From Ricordea florida (lineage: Eukaryota > Cnidaria > Anthozoa > Corallimorpharia > Ricordeidae), in NCBI GenBank assembly GCA_949710005.1, contig OX453274.1, forward strand, positions 11,066,168 to 11,130,167: DNA of 64,000 nucleotides, in the 5' to 3' direction. The position numbers were made by a program, and so were the translations under genes. The notes beneath the pieces were generated by a model. That model worked only from the letters and a program-made list of their open reading frames with translations. It was not told the origin of the DNA and did not search any database. Numbering within the stretch: position 1 is the first letter of the stretch; each line of letters opens with the position of its first letter. Positions 54,201 through 64,000 of the stretch are shown here, in pieces.

Positions 54201-56720
54201 AGGAGTGGAGGGCTATCGTGCAGTAAGATTCTCCTTTTAGACGTCTTTCAAGAAGAACGACCAGAACACATCCACAGAGTGTACGCAATAGTTGACTACC
54301 AAAGTAACGCATCTATGATCTCACCCTTTCTAGCCGACGAGCTCGGAGTCAACAGTCCTAGAGAGAAGTTTTTGCTGTCGACGTGTAGCCTCGAGAAGGA
54401 GACGAAATACGGCCGCCGCGTCACCGGTCTCGTAGTTAGATCTATGCAAGGAAAAGAGGCTAAACTGCCAACGTTAGTCGAATGCGACTCCATCCCCCGC
54501 GACAAGAACGAAATTCCCACTCCGCAGATTGCCAGAGAGTTTCCCCACTTGAAGAGTATCGCTGAACAGATTCCGCCTTTAGACCCAGATGCAAAAGTCG
54601 AAATCCTAGTTGGTCGCGATGCACCGGAATTACTGAAGGTCAGAGATTTCCGAAATGGGCCGAAGGGAGCCCCCTGGGCGCAGAAGCTCACACTAGGGTG
54701 GACAGTTTCAGGCCAAGTCTGCCTAGACCGAGTGGGAGGACCAGTTCACATCTCGACCCACAGAACCGCAGTCGACGCCTCACCAAAGAGCTGGCCTCAC
54801 CCCGACGGAGATAACTCACAGCCTATCACCAGTCAAGAAGACTCTTTATACTACATGATGGTCCCATGCCGAAACCACTTTCTGATCAAGGAGGAGTATG
54901 CTGGAGGAGAACAAATTGCGCCCGACGTCTTCCGCACAACCGCAGAGGACAACGAAGTCGGTCTATCGCAAGACGACCGCCGCTTCTTGGACATCATGCA
55001 TCGGAATGCTCACAAGAATGAACAAGGCAATTGGGAGATGCCCTTACCCTTCCGATCAAGCAACATCACTATGCCTAACAATAGGAATCAAGCCGAGAGA
55101 CGTCTAAACAGCTTATTACACTCTTTTAAAAGAAAGCCGCAATTAGAAAGAGACTATTTCGCCTTTATGGGAAAGATCCTCGAACGCGGACGCGCCGCCC
55201 AAGTACCATCCGAAGAGCTGACAGTTATCAAAGAGACAATCGGAGAGAATCAAACCACCACAGAGGAACATGGCAAAGTGTGGTATCTACCTCATTTTGG
55301 GATCTACCACCCGCGCAAACCAGATCAAATTAGAGTAGTTTTCGACTCATCGGCAGAATTCCAAGGTGTCTCTTTAAACAAAGAACTTTTGTCTGGCCCT
55401 GACCAGATGAACAGCCTTATCGGTGTGCTCATCCGTTTTAGAAAAGAACCGGTTGCCCTCATGTGCGATGTGGAACAAATGTTCCACTCGTTCTACGTCA
55501 GCCCGGAACATAGAAACTTTCTACGTTTCTTATGGTATAAGGACAACAACGCAGCAGAAGAAATAGTAGAATATAGAATGCTGGTCCACCTATTTTGGGA
55601 ATGTCTCGAGCCCAGCCATCGCAACATACGGCATGAGAAGGACAGTAGAAGAAGGCGAGGAGAGGTTTGGCTCGGCCGCCAAGCAGTTTGTATATAATGA
55701 TTTTTATGTTGACGATGGGTTAACTTCGCAACCTACACACAACGAGATAGTAGACCTGTTGAAGAACACCCAAGCCATGTTGGCTACGGCCGGTCTCAAG
55801 CTACACAAAGCGATCTCAAACTCCGTTGCTGTGATGGAAGCAATACCAGCGGAAGATCGGGGTAAGAATGTCCGCGATCTGGACCTCCGCAGCGATAGCC
55901 TCCCAACACAACGCTCCCTAGGCGTCTACTGGGATCTGGAAGAGGACGCTTTCACATTCCGTGTCGTTCTTCCAGAGAAGGCGTATATACGTAGAGGCGT
56001 GTTGTCTATTATCAACTCGGTCTACGACCCGCTCGGCCTAGCCGCACCAGTCATTCTGAAAGGGAAACTGTTACTTCGACAACTGTTCATGATGGGAAAG
56101 AAAGGCAGTGGCACCCTACTAGGCTGGGACGACCCGCTCCCCGAGAAGTTGATGTGTCAATGGCAATCTTGGAAAAATGCGCTTGTCGACTTACAAAAGA
56201 TTCGTGTTCCAAGATGTTACCACCCTAGCGAGTTTGGTCCCGTAGTACGCTCTGAGATCCACTCATTTTCAGACGCAAGTAAAGATGGCATCGGAGTCAT
56301 TACTTACCTAAGACAGTTTAACGCATCAGGGGAAATGAATGTTGCGTTCCTGTTTGGACAAGCGAAGATGGCCCCCTCGAAACCGACAACGACTCCACGC
56401 CTTGAGCTTTGCGCTGCCGTTTTATCGTCGCAAGCGGTAAAGAAACTGCTGAAGGAGTTAGACCTGCCCATCCACGAAGTCGTCTTCTACACAGATTCAA
56501 AGGTGACGTTCGGTTATATTCAGAATGAAAGTAAGCGATTTTACGTTTACGTCGCCAAATCGTGTTCAGATTATCAGGAACGTATCCGTCCCATCTCAAT
56601 GAAGATATGTGGACACCACCACGAACCCAGCCGACCTTGCGTCGCGAGGAGTAACCGCCAAGAACCTGAAAGATTCCAAATGGTTGTGTGGCCCGGATCG
56701 TCTCAGGAACGCCTCACCTA
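54201..56720 (+). pseudogene. BEL/Pao protease, reverse transcriptase and RNase H
   Basis: Protease: VYAIVDYQSNASMISPFLAD with D-x-x-S(N). RT: WYLPHFGIYHPRKPDQIRVV, ALMCDVEQMFHSFYVSPEHR (first catalytic Asp), then a one-base gain or loss at the T run 55593-55596 shifts frame 3 to frame 1, where NDFYVDDGLTS supplies the YVDD box. RNase H: IHSFSDASKDGIGVITY, TPRLELCAAVLSSQAV and VVFYTDSKVTFGYI. The next break lies near 56600. Catalytic residues are all visible. Confidence 0.9.
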
Positions 56721-58413
56721 ATCAAGAACCACTCGAAGTGGTCCCCTTAAATCCCCAAGATCCCGAAGTTAGAAAAGAAGTCGTTTCTCGTGCTTCAGGA
56801 GTTGAGGCAAACCCTGGTCTCGGATCCCAGAGATTCAATCGTTTCTCTAGCCTCAAGTCTCTTCGCAGAGCCATAGCCAACCTCACAGTAAAGACAAGAG
56901 AATTCAAGTTAGCAAGCACAAGTAGTTCTCATGTCTTGACCCATGGAGGACCTAGACGACTACCACGCAGCCCATCATTGACAGAAATAAAACAAGCAGA
57001 GATTGTGATAATCAGAACCGTACAAAATGAGTGTTTTGCGACAGAAATTAAATCCAGAGAAGTGATGGGAGACCCTCTTGACGCAAATGACCGTAGCCAT
57101 GCCCGCCACAAGAAAAACGCACTGAAGAAGTCGAAGCTCTATCGTCTAGATCCGTTTGTGGATGATGAAGGAGTTCTTAGAGTAGGCGGTCGCCTTCGTC
57201 GATCCAACCTCGACACCCCAGAGAAGCACCCTGTCCTCCTCCCCAAAGATCACCACATTTCCTACCTTGTAGTTCGTCACCAGCATGAGAAAGTTCATCA
57301 TCAGGGTAGACAGATTACACATGGAGCCCTGCGTGCTGCCGGCTATTGGGTTGTAGGCGGTCATGGGATGGTGTCGAAAATAATCCGTTCATGCGTGACT
57401 TGTGCGAAACTGAGAGCGCCAGTTTTGGAACAACATATGGCAGACTTACCTTCTGATAGATTAGACACCCCTCCACCATTCACTAACGTTGGATGCGACG
57501 TATTCGGACCGTGGATCATCCATACACGAAGGCTCAGAGGAGGCTCTATCAACTCTAAGCGATGGGGACTTGTTTTCACCTGTCTCAACAGTCGTGCCAT
57601 CCATATTGAGGTCTTGGAGTCTATGGACTCGAGCTCATTTATCTGTGCGCTTCGTCGGTTTTTCTCAATTCGTGGACCTGCCGCTAGGATCAGATGCGAC
57701 CGTGGCTCAAACTTCATCGGAGCGAAGTCGGAACTGGAGCAAGCACTCAAGGAGATGAGCGAGGGACCCATCAAGGCCTATTAAGTAGAACAAGGCTGCG
57801 AATGGTCATTCAACCCTCCCATGCCTCCCATTTCGGAGGAGTCTGGGAAAGACAGATTGGTACCATTCGTCGCGTCCTGGACGCCATGCTCCTAGAACTG
57901 GGAAAACCCCAGTTGAGTCATGAATTGCTGGTTACCCTCCTTACTGAAGTGTCTGCGATTGTAAACTCTCGTCCTATTGCCTCTATCCCATCGGACACCG
58001 ACGATCCGCAGCCCTTATCACCAGCCATGCTGCTTACCCTAAAGTCTCGACCACTCTTCCCCCCACCTGGAAACTTTACCCGGCTGGACCTCTACGCACG
58101 TCGCCGCTGGAGAAGAAGCCAATTTCTCGCGGATCCGTTTTGGATCCGTTGGCGGAGGGAATATCTTCAATCCCTACAGAAGAGACCTAAGTGGAATGAG
58201 CGCAAACGCAACCTTACTGCTGGGGACGTTGTTCTAATCAGAGACAAAGAAGCACACCGGAACGATTGGTTGTTAGGGAAGGTGACTGAGGCCATTCCCA
58301 GCAACGATGGACAAGTCAGGAAAGCGAATGTGTTGGTGTGTAGAGAAGGATTTCGCAGAATTTATCTACGTCCAATCAGCGACCTGGTCCTTATTGTACA
58401 GTCACGTACATGA
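56609..58413 (+). pseudogene. BEL/Pao integrase
   Basis: Frame 2 begins after a break near 56600 with TTTNPADLASRGVTAKNLKD. The HHCC finger is VRHQHEKVHHQGRQITHGAL plus CVTCAKL. Core: GCDVFGPWII (D), RCDRGSNFIGAKSEL (D). A TAA at 57782-57784 and a frame change near 57815 follow, and frame 1 gives HASHFGGVWERQIGTIRRVL (E) and the C-terminal DVVLIRDKEAHRNDWLLGKV domain ending at 58413. It integrates the cDNA. The D-D-E residues are present but split. Confidence 0.9.
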
Positions 58414-58474
58414 ATAGTCTGAAGAGAGTCAACGGTAACGGAGAGTAGCAAGGACGTCGTCCTTGGGCGAGGAG

Positions 58475-58833
58475 TGTGACTTTCCTGAAATGACGTTTTT
58501 GTTGAGTTTAATCAGGGAGGCCCTGGGCCTCACTTTATCCCCAGGACTTTTCGGACGAGACCTCGTGGTCGCACTCGAACAGACGCGTATGTAGTTTAGC
58601 TGTTTACAGTCTCGTTACGTTTCACTTTATACCTTTCTCTGGTTCGCCTTACAGGGATTTCAAACGTAAGTTTTACTTTCAGCCCGCTGTTTGTGCTGTA
58701 TTTTCGTTTCTACGTGTTTTCTTTCTGTTAGCCATCATTATTTGTATTTATTTATTTGTCATAGTTTTCACCATTAAACACGGAAAGACTATTAGCTACG
58801 TGTGTTGGTTGAACGCTGCGCTAGAACGCGACA
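58475..58833 (+). repeat. 3' LTR of the BEL/Pao element (359 bp)
   Basis: Preceded by the purine-rich GGGCGAGGAG (candidate polypurine tract). Followed directly by CAAAT, the target duplication. Confidence 0.95.
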
Positions 58834-58992
58834 CAAATCATATGCACATCTTCAATGAGTTTATATGAGATTGCATATGCGTAAACACTGTTCTTTACAA
58901 ATAAATTAGTAACAGAAATTCTTTAACTTTGATTTCTGTAAAGATATATAGAACAGCGAGGAAACGCTCAATCTCGAGGTAAGATCGAGCCT

Positions 58993-59184
58993 CAAGAAAT
59001 TGGGTAAATCAAACGATTTGATTAAGTAAGTTATTCCACCGTAAGGTAAGAGGGAGGTGCTGACGTTTCGAGCGTTAGCCCTTCGCTCCGACGAAGGGCT
59101 AACGCTCGAAACGTCAGCACCTCCCTTTTACCTCACGATAGTATAACTTACTTAATCAACTGGTTTGATTTACCCAATTTCTTG
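58993..59184. repeat. Long near-perfect foldback (192 bp)
   Basis: Arms start CAAGAAATTGGGTAAATCAA and meet at GCCCTTCG-CTCCGA-CGAAGGGC. The inner 40 bp (GGGAGGTGCTGACGTTTCGA, GCGTTAGCCCTTCG) is perfect and the outer part has a few mismatches. Related GTTAGCCCTTTGTCAGAGC wording occurs near 33185. Confidence 0.9.
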
Positions 59185-59740
59185 TGTTTCAATTTCCCAC
59201 CGACGCAGCACCAGTTTCTTTAGAAACTATCCCCACAATACTTAAGATCGCGCCTGTTGTGCATTTCCAGGTATTTCTTAGCCCTGTTACCAAGCTCTGG
59301 GAAGACGTCGCCGCATCGCATGAAATTATCTGAAGTCTTAACGGAATGACGATTAAAATAAATTTAAATACCTCTAGACAAGTTGATGTGCCTTTAAATA
59401 TTGCTCTATTTCAAAAGTCGAGTGCGATATATTGTTTAGGGCAAGCAGTCATACAAAGTAAGAAACACTTATTACTCAATAACAACTTTCCAATTCGCCA
59501 ACCGATAGTTCCAAATAATACTTTCCGCGTTGCTGAATGACAGTAGTGGCTTGTTGAAGCATGTTGTACCTTCATTTTTAGCAAAAACAAAAAGATTATG
59601 ATTCAAAGTGTTCAAAGCTGAATAACAGAGTCGAAAAGCGACATTTTTGTAGAATTATTTAAACTCAAAGGCTCCTTCGAGCTACCTCATGTTATGTGGT
59701 AATTATTCCATGAAAAGCTGTCTTTTCCCCAGACCACAAA
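59185..59740. other. Intergenic, nothing recognised
   Basis: No supported gene or element. Confidence 0.35.
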
Positions 59741-59748
59741 GCGTTCAT

Positions 59749-59901
59749 GGAATGATTTCCGCATAGGTCCCTACTTAATTATGCATGCTGTAGTTGAATT
59801 GTCTTGGGAAGTGCGCGTGCAAACATTTCTTGTTTTCTGAGAACGAAACCGTACGACTACGGCATGCATCATGAAGTAGGGACCTGTGCGGAAATCATTC
59901 C
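59749..59901. mobile_element. 153-bp MITE with perfect 8-bp target duplication (family M, copy 2)
   Basis: Ends GGAATGATTTCCGCATAGG and CCTGTGCGGAAATCATTCC are inverted. GCGTTCAT flanks it at 59741-59748 and 59902-59909. Same family as 29520-29671. Confidence 0.9.
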
Positions 59902-59909
59902 GCGTTCAT

Positions 59910-60398
59910 TCCGAATAGTGCATTTTGTGCACTCTTGCTACGACTGATCGATTACTCGTCGTCCAAATTGGAGACATCGTCACTTTTAAGACTTTAAAAC
60001 CCATTTCTTTCCACTCGAGCATTTCTGAACACATTTCCTGTTCCTTCGCGAGAACTTCAAAAGTGTATTTTGATCAAAGATGGAGCGAAAGGAACGAAAA
60101 CCCGCCTTGATAATCTTTACGTCGGGCTTGACACAACAGACGCCATTTTGTAAACATGTGCTGCCGCTTTGTCTCACCCCCTCCCCCCACATATATGAAA
60201 ATAAAACAATTTCACGACTTTGTGGACAAAACCAAACCTAGTAGGGGAGATCGACAGGAGAGAACCAGTTTAATTCACATTTAATGCGAATTTAATGCAT
60301 AAATTAATTGTCTAACGGGAATGGAGTGACCAATCCAACCATCACTATACCTCATTGTATGACGTACATACCATGAGGTAAAAACGCTAACCATTGAC
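59910..60398. other. Intergenic, nothing recognised
   Basis: No coding or repeat signal beyond short AT runs. Confidence 0.35.
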
Positions 60399-60475
60399 TC
60401 GGTCACTTGACTCGGACTCGGAGTTGACTCGGACTCAGATTTGACTCGGACTCGGAGTTGACTTGGTGATCCGGT
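60399..60475. repeat. GACTCGGACTCGGAGTT tandem repeat
   Basis: About four to five degenerate units of TGACTCGGACTCGGAGT. Counterpart in reverse complement at 51476-51540. Confidence 0.75.
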
Positions 60476-60990
60476 GAACTCCACCAGGGACCCACGTATT
60501 ATGTTTCTCCAAACTCGACTCACCAATGTCGAAGAATCGTTCTTGTAATTAAGTTTTTAACACAATTTTTTTTCCTCAAAGTAACGTTAATAATATTCTA
60601 CAGCATCAGTGTATTTTGCCTTATCAGACATGCACAACGAATACAATGTTCCTTTCCTTTTTCTTCTTTTTTTTTGTTTTTGCAAGGAGACTTTCGGAGA
60701 CTATCGGGATTATGGGAGAGGCCACCTCAAATGAAATTATTATTAAATCTTGGTCAGGTTGTCGCATTTTCAGTTTAAACTGATGCAGCTTTTCTGAGCC
60801 AGCAGAGCTTCATGAAGAGATAATTGGTACAGCAAAAAATGCAAACGTTAGGACTTTCATAGAGATTTGTAAATCACTTAAAGATTTGTGAAACAGGATT
60901 ACCGTCTTAAGTCTTCAGTGATCCTTCAGGTCGCAATTTCAATCCTAACTCTTCAATCTTGCGGTGAGTTGTGACTTCGTAGCTAAACAG

Positions 60991-61845
60991 TCAGTTCATG
61001 ATTCCAGCAATGCGCTTGACTGCCATGCGAATATCTGCGACTTTCCACGCAAAAATCACTGGATTCAAGGAAGAGTTGATAAAGCATAGAGTACAAGAGA
61101 AGTTGAACGCAATTCTTGCGTTTGTTGTGAAACCGCGTACAACGTAAACAATCATTATAATAATTAAAGGTGCCAAGCAAAGTAAGAATAATGAATACAA
61201 CATGAAGACAATTTTGGTTGACTTTCGCAGCTTTTTCAAATCCAATGTGTTGTTGGAATTTGTCACTTCTTGCGTCGATTGCAGCTGGATGTGAATCTGA
61301 TTTTCGTGGCGTCTTAAGGTTTTGTAGATGCTTCCGTAAACGAAGACGTTAACCCACCATAGAAAGACTAAACTGACAATTACAACTGCAGCAGCTGCCT
61401 CTCTGATTCCTGCAATCAATAATATCGCAGTACCGATGCAAAAAACCCAGGAATATACGACCACAAAAAATGCTCTACCCATGGTAACCTTTTCATGATA
61501 TCTCAAGTGAAAACGTAGGGAAATCCACCTATCCACGCTTAGGGAAGTCAGTGATGTAAATGAGTTTCCCGAAAATACGATACCACCAAAAAGGAAAACA
61601 TGACGACCAACACAATGTATATCCTCCCGGAACATCAAAGCGCTCACTTTCGCTGCAACATAGGCTGGTTGAACTATTAATCCTGTCAACAAATCGGAGA
61701 AAAATACTGAACATAACAGAATGTTTGATGGAGTGCGAAGGAAAGGAGTGCTCAATATCGCTGAAATCAAAATGGAATTTCCAGCGATCGCAGGAAAAGC
61801 GAAAATACAGTTAACAACGCATGTTACAATATCTGGAACAAACAT
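60991..61845 (-). CDS. Rhodopsin-like (class A) G protein-coupled receptor, intronless, 284 aa
   Basis: Seven hydrophobic segments. TM1 holds AGNSIL (N23), TM2 FFSDLLTG (D51), TM3 ends SVDRWISL (DRW at 105-107 in place of DRY), TM4 VVVYSWVFCIGTAILL, TM5 VVIVSLVFLWWVNVFVY, TM6 FLLCLAPLIII (CLAP where CWxP is usual), TM7 NSSLNPVIFAW (NPVIF in place of NPxxY). The N-terminus and second extracellular loop are very short and the loop has no Cys, so the usual C3.25-ECL2 disulfide (C78 present) may be missing. The ATG is the first after an in-frame TAA. Single-exon receptors of this melanocortin/adenosine-like style are numerous in cnidarians; ligand unknown. Coupling is presumed through the DRW-bearing third segment. 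Confidence 0.85.
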   Translation of the reverse strand: MFVPDIVTCVVNCIFAFPAIAGNSILISAILSTPFLRTPSNILLCSVFFSDLLTGLIVQPAYVAAKVSALMFREDIHCVGRHVFLFGGIVFSGNSFTSLTSLSVDRWISLRFHLRYHEKVTMGRAFFVVVYSWVFCIGTAILLIAGIREAAAAVVIVSLVFLWWVNVFVYGSIYKTLRRHENQIHIQLQSTQEVTNSNNTLDLKKLRKSTKIVFMLYSLFLLCLAPLIIIMIVYVVRGFTTNARIAFNFSCTLCFINSSLNPVIFAWKVADIRMAVKRIAGIMN

Positions 61846-62810
61846 ATCATGTTTGTCGTTAACAACTCGTTATTCAAGTACACGCGGTTGAAAGTAGTGC
61901 AAAAGTTTGTTTCCTCTTTGCTCGCAGAATTATTGTCTCCCATGATACTCAGATGAAATAGCTGCAGAACTGACGGAGAGAAAGAGAGCACAGTGCTGAT
62001 GGTAATAATTAACCCTTTTCCGCGTAACTTGTAAGCGGTATTTAACCAGCTTGCATTCAGTTTGTCTTTTTGTTCCTGGGTTTTACATTAATAATCGCAG
62101 CTTTTTTTTTAATTACAAACAAAGTTCACAATGTCTCCCGCATTGAATTTGTAATCGTAAATTTTATCATTTCTCTTCCCACTGATTCATGATTGCATGA
62201 TCGAGAAAAGTAATTTCATTTCCCGAAACGTTATTGGAACGAAATCTACGAAGTATGTCTGTCATACTGTGTGGTTTTCTCAAATCTGGCAGGACAGCCG
62301 TAAAATCCACTGGTTATGAAGTGCCAGCTAGAACCAAGACGTGCAATGGCCGCACGCATACTCCCTATGGTTTCTTTGGGACGCTTGGGGGTGTGGACGG
62401 TAAGAGAAAGGGATGCAAAGTTGCAAACAACCATGAATATAGTGGGGCTGAATGAGCAGTTACAATACGCGCTTTTCTTTCATTTGAGGGTCACCTTTTA
62501 TTGCTTCCTTCGCCAAAGAAATTCCTTTCTTTTGTGAGTTCATAATCTTACAGAGAAATAAATATAATACGCTCGATCAGTCCGCCCGAAAAGGCAATCG
62601 TACTTTCGCTACGAAGTAAACTATTTATTTGTAGCTGACACCTGAAATGCTTCAACTCGAGTAGTCTACAAAGAGAGCGGTCGCTTAACTTAAATATACG
62701 CTAATAAGTAAGGGTTATTCTTTGGTAACCAAGGTGAATGAATCACATATCCACGAGGTTTTAAAAAACAGCTAGTAGAGGAGCCTAAAAAATGGCGGCG
62801 GGTCTAATCC
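61846..62810. other. Upstream region of the GPCR, nothing recognised
   Basis: No further exon or element supported. Confidence 0.35.
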
Positions 62811-62959
62811 GCAGGTCACAGGTCGCAGGTCGCAGGTCACAGGTCACAGGTCGCATGTCGCAGGTCGCGGGTCACAGGTCGCAGGTCGCGGGTCGCAGGT
62901 CGCAGGTGGCAGGTCACAGGTCGCAGGTCGCAGGTCGCAGGTCACAGGTCGCAGGTCGC
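62811..62959. repeat. 7-bp minisatellite (GCAGGTC)n
   Basis: About 21 units of GCAGGTC with variants ACAGGTC, GCGGGTC, GCATGTC and GCAGGTG. The unit phase is kept throughout. Confidence 0.9.
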
Positions 62960-63824
62960 TCAGTTTAAGAACAAAATGCATTTCTCCAGTATAGTAATAA
63001 ACAGGTTCTTTTTAAGTTTTCTACCGCATCCGAAAGTCTGATGGTTTAACAGCGACTGAAAGTGATATTTCTCTAAACTGTAATACAGACAGTTTTCTAG
63101 CACAACATGTCTACAGAAGAATTTTTAGAAATTTGAACAAGAAGTGGGCAATGTTGAATTTCCACAATAGGAAATGAAACTGAAAGGAAAAACCTCTTGT
63201 AAGAAGTTTACTGAACATCGAGAACCTATAGTTGGTCGACTTAGTTCGATAAACGTAAAAAAATCACAATTTCCGCCCCTTTTCCCTTCCCTAGGGGGGC
63301 GCTTAATAGAGGTTCTTCTGTATAATAATAGTAGTATTGTTTCCCTTGGAACTGGTCAGCTCAAATGACCACCACAAACCGCATAATATCAAGCCAAGCT
63401 TTAATAATTATTCGATCTAAAGAAATACAGTTATAATTCGCAATCAGAACAAACACAAATCGAGTCTTAATCTTGTAGCTAAATTCAGAAAACTTCAATG
63501 TGAACTTAATTCTGTGGCGGGTCATTATAACAGTCACACTTTTCAGGTTAGCAGATTCTTTTAACATTCTTTAGGTAAGCGGATTTATAAACAGACTATA
63601 AACTTCTTTCTCACTTTGATTCTACTTAGAAAGTGGTTTGAAATACAATACCCTAATGCTTTTAAATCAATATATAGAATCAATGTCAATCAACGTTATT
63701 GAACATAATCCCTTTCAACTTTAACTAAATCTTAAGGACATTCAATTTGCATGATATATGGAGGGTAAAAAACCCAAAGAAAAAAAGTTTTACTTGGTGC
63801 CAAAAATCTCCATTTCTCTTTTGC
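62960..63824. other. Intergenic, nothing recognised
   Basis: No gene or element end seen before the LINE fragment. Confidence 0.35.
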
Positions 63825-64000
63825 AGATTAGATTATTGGCTCATTTCAGACACACTCCAGGACTTGATTAAATATGCAGACATTATTGCAGCCATTAAAA
63901 CGGATCATTCGGCAATTGCACTTCATTTGCAAGGGTTTGAGGAGACTAAAAAAGGGCCGGGTTTCTGGAAAATGAACACATCGCTTTTGTCAGATGAAAA
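63825..64000 (+). pseudogene. LINE endonuclease fragment, runs off the window
   Basis: RLDYWLISDTLQDLIKYADI, then IKTDHSAIALHLQGFEETKK and GPGFWKMNTSLLSDE match the C-terminal part of the APE-type endonuclease (S-D/TDHSAI histidine box) of LINEs and the start of the linker to RT. The frame is open to the window end. The rest lies to the right, so intactness cannot be judged. Confidence 0.75.

Larger units (their letters stand above)
51627..58833 (+). mobile_element. BEL/Pao LTR retrotransposon, young but reading-frame damaged
   Basis: 7.2 kb with two 359-bp LTRs (51627-51985, 58475-58833) starting TGTGACTTTCC and ending AACGCGACA, and the 5-bp duplication CAAAT on both sides (51622-51626, 58834-58838). 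Order Gag, protease, RT, RNase H, integrase is that of BEL/Pao (Belpaoviridae). The coding region has one in-frame stop in Gag and breaks in RT, before integrase and in integrase. Confidence 0.95.

Overview
The window reads as an intron-rich, AT-rich animal genome crowded with transposable elements, most likely an anthozoan cnidarian such as a stony coral. That is an inference from the mix of features: Ig/TIR receptors, intronless class A GPCRs, THAP proteins, P2X7-like C-terminal domains, BEL/Pao and Ty3/Gypsy elements, several LINE clades, tRNA-derived SINEs and many foldback MITEs. Host coding sequence is only a small fraction of the 64 kb.

Left part (1-6.6 kb): the last exon of a P2X7-like cytosolic-domain protein (+), a multi-exon THAP-domain gene (-, 1358-3077), and a three-exon gene for a 138-residue secreted six-cysteine protein (-, 4717-6588) that I do not recognise. 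From 6.6 to 30.8 kb there is no clear host gene. This stretch holds degraded LINEs, two identical 288-bp TTAA-flanked MITEs in opposite orientation, remnants of a virus-like element with a tyrosine recombinase (about 16.1-21.4 kb), a 3.2-kb DNA transposon with two inward-facing genes (22.6-25.8 kb), a SINE with perfect target-site duplications, and a 1.8-kb CCCGGG-ended element.

Middle part (31.8-49.9 kb, - strand): an 18-kb gene whose five exons all join in phase 1 into a predicted 455-residue receptor: signal peptide, two Ig domains, one membrane segment and a TIR domain, like the interleukin-1 receptor family. Its introns carry a sense-oriented Ty3/Gypsy-like element, a pogo-type MITE, LINE fragments, a SINE and a deletion derivative of the two-gene transposon. 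A foldback element lies in its probable 3' UTR.

Right part (51.6-64 kb): a BEL/Pao retrotransposon (51627-58833) with 359-bp LTRs that differ at one base and a 5-bp target duplication, yet with several reading-frame breaks. It is followed by foldback elements, an intronless rhodopsin-like GPCR (-, 60991-61845), a 7-bp minisatellite and the start of another LINE.

Most interesting: the two-gene THAP/C2H2 transposon with its matching short derivative, the virus-like gene set with a tyrosine recombinase, and the complete IL-1R-like gene. Exon models come from reading frame, splice-site and phase agreement by eye. Family names rest on recognised motifs, not on searches.
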